Part shown: piece by piece, positions 22,518 through 27,694 of the stretch
How positions within the stretch are numbered: position 1 is the stretch's first letter
Layout: every line of letters starts with the position of its first letter
Assembly (NCBI GenBank): GCA_964429695.1
Contig: CAYSCS010000058.1
Location: 1 to 27,694, forward strand
Origin: CAYSCS01 sp964429695
Lineage (GTDB): Bacteria > Acidobacteriota > Aminicenantia > Aminicenantales > Aminicenantaceae
Direction: 5' to 3'
Length of the DNA stretch: 27,694 nt
Made by a program: the position numbers and the translations under genes
The notes under the pieces: model-generated
Database searches by the model: none
What the model saw: the letters and a program-made list of their open reading frames with translations, nothing else
What the model was told of the DNA's origin: nothing

Positions 22518-22822
22518 TCTCTGCTTTCCTCTATTTCTTCCTTTTCTTTTATAGGAGCTAATCCCACAATTTCAAGCACTCTCCATCTCTTTCTCTTGCT
22601 CAAAGGTCTTGTTTCAATGATTCTGACTAAATCCCCAACTTTACACTTTTCATATTCATCATGGACAAGGAACTTCTTCTTCTTTTTGATTATTTTCTTA
22701 TAGAGTGGATGTCTGACCGGTCTTTCAACAAGAACAGTTACAGTCTTCTTCATCTTATCCCGGATGACAACTCCTACTTTAGTTGTCTTTCTCCTCTTTG
22801 CTTTTTCCATCGTTTCATTCAT
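22514..22822 (-). CDS. rpsQ: 30S ribosomal protein S17
   Basis: S17 is an OB-fold protein that binds the 5' domain of 16S rRNA. The 102 residues contain GVVIRDKMKKTVTVLVERPVRHPLYKKI (17-44) and GDLVRIIETRPLSKRKRWRVLEIV (63-86). An acidic tail (KEKEEIEESRE) is an extension. ATG at 22822 overlaps rpmC by 8 nt; the in-frame ATG four codons later is an alternative start. Confidence 0.96.
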   Translation of the reverse strand: MNETMEKAKRRKTTKVGVVIRDKMKKTVTVLVERPVRHPLYKKIIKKKKKFLVHDEYEKCKVGDLVRIIETRPLSKRKRWRVLEIVGLAPIKEKEEIEESRE

Positions 22823-23012
22823 TTTCTTTCTTCTTTTCTCGAAGAATTGTCTTTATTCTTGCAATATCTCTTTTTATATTCTTCATCTTCATCTTGTTTT
22901 CTAGCTGCCCAAGGGCATGCTGAAACTTCAATTTGAAAAGCTGGTCTTTGAGCTCTTCTTCTTTGCTCTCAAGTTCATCTCTAGATAAATCCCTAAGGTC
23001 TCTTGTTTTCAT
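22815..23012 (-). CDS. rpmC: 50S ribosomal protein L29
   Basis: L29 is a small two-helix protein near the exit tunnel, part of the docking site for trigger factor and SRP. The 65 residues (MKTRDLRDLSRDELESKEEEL...) include LFKLKFQHALGQLENKMKMKNIKRDIARIKTIL, the conserved second half. It overlaps rplP by 4 nt and rpsQ by 8 nt. Confidence 0.97.
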   Translation of the reverse strand: MKTRDLRDLSRDELESKEEELKDQLFKLKFQHALGQLENKMKMKNIKRDIARIKTILREKKKENE

Positions 23013-23431
23013 CTCAGCACCCTGGTTTCCCTCGAAACAAATCTTGTCTTTATGGGAAGTTTATGGGCGGCAAGCCTCATCGCTTCTCTCGCTACGCTCT
23101 CTGGGACGCCCTCAATTTCATATATTATTCTCCCCGGCTTTACCACATCCACCCAGAACTCTGGGTCTCCCTTCCCCTTTCCCATTCTGACTTCGGTTGG
23201 CTTTTTAGTAACCGGCTTCCAGGGAAAAACTCTTACCCAGAGTTTTCCTTTCCTCTTTGCATAACGAGTAATCGTGATGCGCCCAGCTTCAATCTGGCGT
23301 GCCGTAAGCCAGCAGGGTTCAAGGGCTTGTAGTCCATATTCACCAAAGGCGAGAGTTCCTCCGCGGTAGCACTTTCCTTTCATTCTCCCTCTCTGATGTT
23401 TTCTGTATTTAACTTTCTTTGGCATCAACAT
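23009..23431 (-). CDS. rplP: 50S ribosomal protein L16
   Basis: L16 positions the A-site tRNA and organises the peptidyl transferase region. The 140 residues start MLMPKKVKYRKHQRGRMKG and contain FGEYGLQALEPCWLTARQIEAGRITITRYAKRKGKLW and FPWKPVTKKPTEVRMGKGKG, all invariant. It is 2 nt from rpsC. Confidence 0.98.
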   Translation of the reverse strand: MLMPKKVKYRKHQRGRMKGKCYRGGTLAFGEYGLQALEPCWLTARQIEAGRITITRYAKRKGKLWVRVFPWKPVTKKPTEVRMGKGKGDPEFWVDVVKPGRIIYEIEGVPESVAREAMRLAAHKLPIKTRFVSRETRVLR

Positions 23432-23433
23432 GA

Positions 23434-24102
23434 TCAGATCTCCTCGACCTCAACCAATTGAGAAGTTACTTTTGGCTTATCGATATCTCCTCTGTAAATC
23501 CAGACCTTAACTCCTATCTGACCGTAAGTTGTAAAGGCTTCTGTGAAACCAAAATCAATGTCAGCTCTCAATGTCTGGAGGGGTAATTGACCCTTTAAAT
23601 ACCATTCAGACCTAGCAATTTCCACTCCTCCCAACCTTCCCGAACACATGACTTTAATACCCTTTGCTCCCATTTTTAAGGCCATTTCCACAGCCCTTCT
23701 CATCGCCCTTCGATAGGCTATTCTTTTTTCAAGCTGGAGGGCAATCCCCTCAGCTACTAAAATTGCACATAATTCAGGCTTATCAACCTCTCTGATATCG
23801 ATATAAACCTCTTTCTCCGCTATCTGTTGGAGCATTGCTTTGAGTGTTTCGATCTCTTTCCCACCCCTCCCGATGATTATTCCTGGTCTAGCGGTATGAA
23901 TTATTACTCTAATCTTGGGCCCCACTCTCTCAATGTCCACTCCTGCTATGCCTGCATGATAGTATCTCTTCTTAATCATTTTTTTCATTTCCAAGTCTTC
24001 ATGGATCAAACGACTATACTCTGCACCCTTCGAAAACCAGCGAGAACTCCATTGTTTATTGAATCCCAACCTAAAACCAAGCGGGTGAGTCTTCTGTCCC
24101 AA
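23434..24102 (-). CDS. rpsC: 30S ribosomal protein S3 (TTG start)
   Basis: S3 lines the mRNA entry channel. The 222 residues start MGQKTHPLGFRLGFNKQW, read from a TTG at 24102 with GGGGAG 6 nt upstream (24109-24114). The KH domain is at about 60-110 (VIIHTARPGIIIGRGGKEIETLK) and the C-terminal domain includes IKVMCSGRLGGVEIARSEWYLKGQLPLQTLRADIDFG. The start is 2 nt downstream of the rplV stop. Confidence 0.97.
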   Translation of the reverse strand: MGQKTHPLGFRLGFNKQWSSRWFSKGAEYSRLIHEDLEMKKMIKKRYYHAGIAGVDIERVGPKIRVIIHTARPGIIIGRGGKEIETLKAMLQQIAEKEVYIDIREVDKPELCAILVAEGIALQLEKRIAYRRAMRRAVEMALKMGAKGIKVMCSGRLGGVEIARSEWYLKGQLPLQTLRADIDFGFTEAFTTYGQIGVKVWIYRGDIDKPKVTSQLVEVEEI

Positions 24103-24104
24103 TT

Positions 24105-24467
24105 TTATCTCCCCTTTCTTTCTTCCAAAAAAACATGAACATGGCTTGTTCTTTTGAGGATCCTAGCCGCTCTTCCCATGGGAGCTGGCCTAAACCTTTT
24201 CCACTGCGGGCCTTGATTCACATAGATTTTTGAAATGTAGAGATTATCAACATCAATATTAGGAACCTTCTGTTGGGCGTTAGCAATTGCAGAGCGCAAG
24301 ACTTTCTCTACAATTAGACTTGCTTTCTTTTTCTTCGAAAAATGAAGAATCGTCAGGGCCTCTCCAACATACCTATCTCTTATTGAATCAACGATTAATC
24401 TACACTTTTGAGGTGAAATTCTCACGTACTTTGCGGCTGCTCTTGCTATTATGTTTTCCTTCTCCAT
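24105..24467 (-). CDS. rplV: 50S ribosomal protein L22
   Basis: L22 lines the exit tunnel, and its beta hairpin helps form the constriction. The 120 residues include AKYVRISPQKCRLIVDSIRDRYVGEAL (13-39) and the hairpin GPQWKRFRPAPMGRAARILKRTSHVHV (86-112). It abuts rpsS, with its ATG directly after the rpsS stop. Confidence 0.98.
   Translation of the reverse strand: MEKENIIARAAAKYVRISPQKCRLIVDSIRDRYVGEALTILHFSKKKKASLIVEKVLRSAIANAQQKVPNIDVDNLYISKIYVNQGPQWKRFRPAPMGRAARILKRTSHVHVFLEERKGR
24109..24114 (-). promoter_or_regulatory. Shine-Dalgarno supporting the rpsC TTG start
   Basis: GGGGAG on the minus strand, 6 nt before TTG at 24102, inside the 3' end of rplV. Confidence 0.65.
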
Positions 24468-24758
24468 TTATTTCTTCATCCTTATGGTTCTTGCTGTCTT
24501 AGAGGTATGCCCTTTAAAAGTTCTTGTGGGAGAAAACTCTCCCAGCCTATGACCAACCATATTTTCTGTAATGAAGACAGGGATGAACTTCCTTCCATTA
24601 TGCACAGCAATCGTCAACCCTACCATTTCGGGTATGATGGTCGAACGTCTGGACCAGGTCTTAATCACCTTCCTTTTCTCTCTTTGAGAGGTAAGTTCCC
24701 TAACAGTTTTTAATAATTTTTCATCCACAAAGGGTCCCTTCTTTAAAGACCTGCCCAT
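24468..24758 (-). CDS. rpsS: 30S ribosomal protein S19
   Basis: S19 pairs with S13 in the 30S head. The 96 residues start MGRSLKKGPFVDEKLLK and contain KVIKTWSRRSTIIPEMVGLTIAVHNGRKFIPVFITENMVGHRLGEFSPTRTF, the conserved core. It is 2 nt after rplB. Confidence 0.98.
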   Translation of the reverse strand: MGRSLKKGPFVDEKLLKTVRELTSQREKRKVIKTWSRRSTIIPEMVGLTIAVHNGRKFIPVFITENMVGHRLGEFSPTRTFKGHTSKTARTIRMKK

Positions 24759-24760
24759 TT

Positions 24761-25588
24761 CTACTTACTCCTCCTTCTAATGATGAAACCCTGGGTTCTT
24801 TTATTCTTCCTTGTCTTATAACCCTTGGTTGGTATTCCTGTGGGAGAAACAGGATGCCGCCCTCCCTTAGTCTTACCTTCTCCACCACCATGAGGATGGT
24901 CTATGGGATTCATAGCAGTTCCTCTAACATGTGGCCTTCTCCCCATCCATCTCTTCCTCCCTGCCTTCCCAATTGAAATGTTCTGATGGTCTAAGTTTCC
25001 TACCTGACCTATTGTTGCTCGACAATCAAGATGAACCATTCTAATTTCTGAGGAAGGGAGCCTAATCTGGGCATAATCGCCTTCTTTAGCTAGAATCTGA
25101 GCTCCTGAACCTGCAGCCCTTACCAGCTGACCTCCTTTATTCTTTCTCAGTTCTATGTTGTGGATGACTGTTCCCAAGGGGATGTACCTAAGAGGCATTG
25201 TATTTCCGGGCATAATATCAACCTGTTTATCTGAAGAAATTATTGTCTGCCCTAGAGAAAGATTTAAAGGAGTAAGAATATAACGCCTCTCTCCGTCCTT
25301 ATATTTGATGAGAGAAATGAAGGAAGATCGATTGGGGTCATATTCGATAGTCTCTACTATTCCTGGAACATCTAATTTATCTCTCTTGAAGTCTATGATT
25401 CTATAGATTCTCTTATGCCCACCGCCTCGGTGCCGAACCGTAATATGCCCGAGAGAGTTCCTCCCTCCTGTTTTAGATAAATTCTGACAGAGAGGCTTAT
25501 AAGGATGCTCAGCGGTTAATTCTTCAAAGCTCAGACCTGTCCTCTGACGAATTCCTGGTGAGGTAGGTTTATAAGTTTTTATTCCCAT
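24761..25588 (-). CDS. rplB: 50S ribosomal protein L2
   Basis: L2 is a primary 23S rRNA binder near the peptidyl transferase centre, required for subunit joining. The 275 residues include the SH3/OB RNA-binding parts (MPLRYIPLGTVIHNIEL; KEGDYAQIRLPSSEIRMVH) and the signature GTAMNPIDHPHGGGEGKTKGG near 223-243 with the conserved His. It overlaps rplW by 1 nt. Confidence 0.98.
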   Translation of the reverse strand: MGIKTYKPTSPGIRQRTGLSFEELTAEHPYKPLCQNLSKTGGRNSLGHITVRHRGGGHKRIYRIIDFKRDKLDVPGIVETIEYDPNRSSFISLIKYKDGERRYILTPLNLSLGQTIISSDKQVDIMPGNTMPLRYIPLGTVIHNIELRKNKGGQLVRAAGSGAQILAKEGDYAQIRLPSSEIRMVHLDCRATIGQVGNLDHQNISIGKAGRKRWMGRRPHVRGTAMNPIDHPHGGGEGKTKGGRHPVSPTGIPTKGYKTRKNKRTQGFIIRRRSK

Positions 25589-25884
25589 TAAACTGCCTCA
25601 AAATATTCAATCATCTTTTCGCCTTCTTTAAGCTTGACATAGGCTTTTTTCCAATCCTTTCTTTTCCCTTCATTTCTTCCCACCCTCCTCATCTTTCCTC
25701 TCACTTTATGGAGGCGTACTTTCTCAACCTTTATCTTGAAGAGTTTCTCTACAGCTTTTTTCACCTCAGCTTTATTTGCCCTCGGGTCTACTTCAAAACA
25801 TACTTCGCGGTGTTTCTCTTTTAGCCAAGTGCTCTTCTCGGTAATGATGGGTCGAACTATGATCTGAGTAAAGTCTTTAGTCAT
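25588..25884 (-). CDS. rplW: 50S ribosomal protein L23
   Basis: L23 lies at the tunnel exit and is the main dock for trigger factor and SRP. The 98 residues contain IIVRPIITEKSTWLKEK (8-24), FEVDPRANKAEVKKAVEKLFKIKVEKV and a basic loop before WKKAYVKLKEGEKM. It overlaps rplD by 4 nt and rplB by 1 nt. Confidence 0.97.
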   Translation of the reverse strand: MTKDFTQIIVRPIITEKSTWLKEKHREVCFEVDPRANKAEVKKAVEKLFKIKVEKVRLHKVRGKMRRVGRNEGKRKDWKKAYVKLKEGEKMIEYFEAV

Positions 25885-26501
25885 CTCAACCTCTCCAGCA
25901 AAGATTCGAAAGACTTTTTAGTAAACACCAACCAGTCATGATTTAAGATATCATAAGGGCTGAGCTGGCTTTGATCAATGGCTTTAACTCGGGGCAGATT
26001 TCTCAAGGAAAGAAAAAGATTTCTATTTTGATGATTTTCTACTACCAAAGCCGAATCCAACTTAAGTTCATTCAATAGCTTCGCTGCCTCCTTTGTTTTT
26101 GGACTTGCAAAATCAAGTGATTCGAAGATGAGGAGTCGATCTTCAGAAAATTTTAATGCCAGGGCAGATTTTAAAGCATTCCTTCTCTCTTTCTTGGGAA
26201 GGCGGTAGGAATAGTCTCTGGGCTTTGGTCCAAACACCGTCCCGCCTTTTCTCCATAGAGGTGATCGGATGCTTCCTGCTCGTGCTCTTCCTGTGCCCTT
26301 CTGTCTCCACGGCTTCCTTCCTCCTCCGCTGACTTCTCCCCTGGTCTTCGTCGAAGCCGTGCCTCTTCTCTTGTTAGCCATGTAATTCACGACTGATTCA
26401 TATAGGAGATGTTCCTTAACGGGATATGAAAACACCTCTTCACGCACTTCAACTTCGCCTTTTTCCTTACCGTTTTTATCGAGCAATTTAATTTTGTACA
26501 T
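25881..26501 (-). CDS. rplD: 50S ribosomal protein L4
   Basis: L4 helps form the tunnel constriction and in E. coli represses the S10 operon. The 206 residues include the tunnel loop RRGTASTKTRGEVSGGGRKPWRQKGTGRARAGSIRSPLWRKGG at about 44-87, containing the invariant KTRGEVSGGGRKPWRQKGTG. The C-terminal part resembles a Rossmann fold. It overlaps rplW by 4 nt. Confidence 0.98.
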   Translation of the reverse strand: MYKIKLLDKNGKEKGEVEVREEVFSYPVKEHLLYESVVNYMANKRRGTASTKTRGEVSGGGRKPWRQKGTGRARAGSIRSPLWRKGGTVFGPKPRDYSYRLPKKERRNALKSALALKFSEDRLLIFESLDFASPKTKEAAKLLNELKLDSALVVENHQNRNLFLSLRNLPRVKAIDQSQLSPYDILNHDWLVFTKKSFESLLERLR

Positions 26502-26502
26502 T

Positions 26503-27159
26503 TTATCCTTCTTGAGTTATTTTTTCTCCGGCAAAATCGGCCTTCTTAATGACCACATAGCCTCCTTTTGCTCCAGGAACAGCTCCTTTCACAATGAGCA
26601 GATTATTATCTTTATCAGTCTGAATTACAGTTAGATTTCTGACCGTAAGCCTTTCATTTCCCATGTGTCCAGGAAGTCTTTTTCCTTTAAACACGCGGGA
26701 GGGAAAAGAAGAAGAACCTATGGAGCCTGGGGCTCTATGAAACATCGAACCATGGCTCGCTTTACCTCCTCTAAATCCCCATCTCTTCACCACACCGGCA
26801 AAACCCTTCCCTTTGCTCGTTCCCTCGACATGAACTTTCTCTCCTTCTTTAAAAATATCCACAAAAAATGTATCTCCTTCTTTTATTTCCTTTTCCTCAT
26901 CAAAATAAAACTCTCTAAGAATCCTAACTGGAGAAATATTTGCCTTCTTGAAATGCCCCTTGTAAGCCTTGGTGGGTTTCTTCAGGGCTTTTTTCTCGAG
27001 GAGGCCGAGTTGAAGAGCAGAATATCCATCCCTTTCTTTTGTCTTTTTCTGAATCACGGTGCAAGGTCCTGCTTCGATTATGGTAATGGGAATGATATTC
27101 CCTTCCTTATCAAAAACCTGACTCATTCCCAGCTTCTTACCAATCAACCCTTCCACCAT
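26503..27159 (-). CDS. rplC: 50S ribosomal protein L3
   Basis: L3 initiates 50S assembly and reaches toward the peptidyl transferase centre. The 218 residues start MVEGLIGKKLGMSQVFDKEG and contain GKGFAGVVKRWGFRGGKASHGSMFHRAPGSIGSSSFPSRVFKGKRLPGHMG near 117-167, the signature including the methylated-Gln region. It sits 2 nt after rpsJ. Confidence 0.98.
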   Translation of the reverse strand: MVEGLIGKKLGMSQVFDKEGNIIPITIIEAGPCTVIQKKTKERDGYSALQLGLLEKKALKKPTKAYKGHFKKANISPVRILREFYFDEEKEIKEGDTFFVDIFKEGEKVHVEGTSKGKGFAGVVKRWGFRGGKASHGSMFHRAPGSIGSSSFPSRVFKGKRLPGHMGNERLTVRNLTVIQTDKDNNLLIVKGAVPGAKGGYVVIKKADFAGEKITQEG

Positions 27160-27161
27160 GA

Positions 27162-27482
27162 TTAATCTCCTCCACCACCAAACGCCTGAATTTCAACATC
27201 TATCCCTGCGGGAAGGTCCAGTTTTTGCAATTCTTCAATCGTCTCGTTGTTATATTCGCTAATATCAATCAATCTTTTATGAATTCTCATCTCAAAATGT
27301 TCTCGAGATCTCTTGTCCACATGAGGAGAACGAAGGACACAAAATCTCTGAATTTTAGTAGGCAGAGGGATTGGCCCGGCCACCTTTGCTCCTGTCCTCT
27401 TTGCCTTGGAGACTATATCCTTTACAGACTGGTCGAGAAGCCGGTGGTCAAAAGATTGAAGTCTAATTCTTATCTTTTCCAT
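27162..27482 (-). CDS. rpsJ: 30S ribosomal protein S10
   Basis: S10 is a 30S head protein and, as NusE, a partner of NusB and NusG in antitermination. The 106 residues include RIRLQSFDHRLLDQSVKDIV (5-24), KVAGPIPLPTKIQRFCVLRSPHVDKRSREHFEMRIHKR and IDISEYNNETIEELQKLDLPAGIDVEI. GAGGG lies 9 nt before the ATG. A 24-codon reading frame ends directly at this start. Confidence 0.98.
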   Translation of the reverse strand: MEKIRIRLQSFDHRLLDQSVKDIVSKAKRTGAKVAGPIPLPTKIQRFCVLRSPHVDKRSREHFEMRIHKRLIDISEYNNETIEELQKLDLPAGIDVEIQAFGGGGD

Positions 27483-27574
27483 TTATTTATCCCTCAATTC
27501 TCCATTGGGTTCTTCTCTAACAAATATATTCAATTCTTCCCTATGATGAGCATTCATCCTCTATTTTTCCTTAT

Positions 27575-27694
27575 CTATTCCAGGATCTCGGTCACTGTCC
27601 CTGCTCCAACCGTCCTCCCTCCCTCCCTTATCGCAAACCTCAACCCCTTCTCCATCGCTACATCCGTTATCAACGCTATCTCTAAATCTACATT
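27575..27694 (-). CDS. tuf: elongation factor Tu, C-terminal end (partial)
   Basis: The last 39 residues are present, and the gene runs off the right edge. LEIALITDVAMEKGLRFAIREGGRTVGAGTVTEILE is the closing strand of EF-Tu domain III. EF-Tu delivers aminoacyl-tRNA to the ribosome with GTP. Its place ahead of rpsJ shows that the str operon (rpsL-rpsG-fusA-tuf type) leads into S10. Codons here favour G-rich choices (GGG, AGG, GAG, TTG) more than the neighbours do. Confidence 0.96.
   Translation of the reverse strand, partial: NVDLEIALITDVAMEKGLRFAIREGGRTVGAGTVTEILE

Noticed and set aside
12358..27482. Many open frames on the + strand opposite the ribosomal genes
   Set aside because: They are antisense shadows of highly conserved genes, without ribosome sites or family similarity.
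1..27694. CRISPR arrays, tRNA or rRNA genes, insertion sequences, integrase or phage genes
   Set aside because: None was found by reading both strands; no regular repeat-spacer array, transposase or terminal repeats are visible.

Overview
The window comes from a Gram-negative bacterium. It carries an outer-membrane beta-barrel protein with an N-terminal signal and a terminal Phe, and a lipoprotein-type MltD-like transglycosylase. Base composition is moderate and purine-rich on coding strands, with many AGA/AGG arginine codons. A His-type (sulfide-dependent) Thi4 thiazole synthase, a LarC nickel-insertion protein and a reduced Hsp20 suggest an anaerobic, probably uncultivated lineage. Aminicenantes or Acidobacteriota-like bacteria would fit, but that assignment is impression only; a 16S or conserved-protein tree would decide it.

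Layout. 1-200: possible terminator of an upstream gene, then a promoter. 201-3699 (+): mini Hsp20-like protein, then a tight set of class III sirtuin, LarC, GTP cyclohydrolase I (FolE) and a free-standing MetG-C-terminal-type tRNA-binding protein. 3736-4383 (-): TsaC/YrdC for t6A tRNA modification, divergent from an outer-membrane protein (4588-5346, +) whose upstream region holds both a sigma70-like promoter and a textbook -24/-12 sigma54 promoter. 5371-7749 (-): Thi4, a nitroreductase and a secreted tandem LEA/WHy-fold protein. 7945-12245 (+): HD-domain CCA tRNA nucleotidyltransferase overlapping GalE, then the MltD-type LysM transglycosylase.

12358-27694 (-) is one continuous ribosomal supercluster. 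Read in transcription order it runs: the end of tuf, then S10 (rpsJ, rplC, rplD, rplW, rplB, rpsS, rplV, rpsC, rplP, rpmC, rpsQ), spc (rplN, rplX, rplE, rpsN, rpsH, rplF, rplR, rpsE, rpmD, rplO, secY, adk, map, infA) and alpha (rpmJ, rpsM, rpsK, rpsD, rpoA, rplQ). Order is canonical, and most neighbours overlap by 1-8 nt or lie within 25 nt, so translational coupling is expected. Several starts are non-AUG and were fixed here from Shine-Dalgarno position and family length: rpsC (TTG), rpsE (TTG), rplR (GTG), rpsN (GTG).

No mobile element, CRISPR array, tRNA or rRNA was seen. The most interesting signals are regulatory: the sigma54 promoter with nearby inverted repeats before the outer-membrane protein gene, and good sigma70 promoters placed so close to tsaC, cca and mltD that their mRNAs should be leaderless or nearly so, with no Shine-Dalgarno sequence. 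I found no convincing wholly new multi-gene system.
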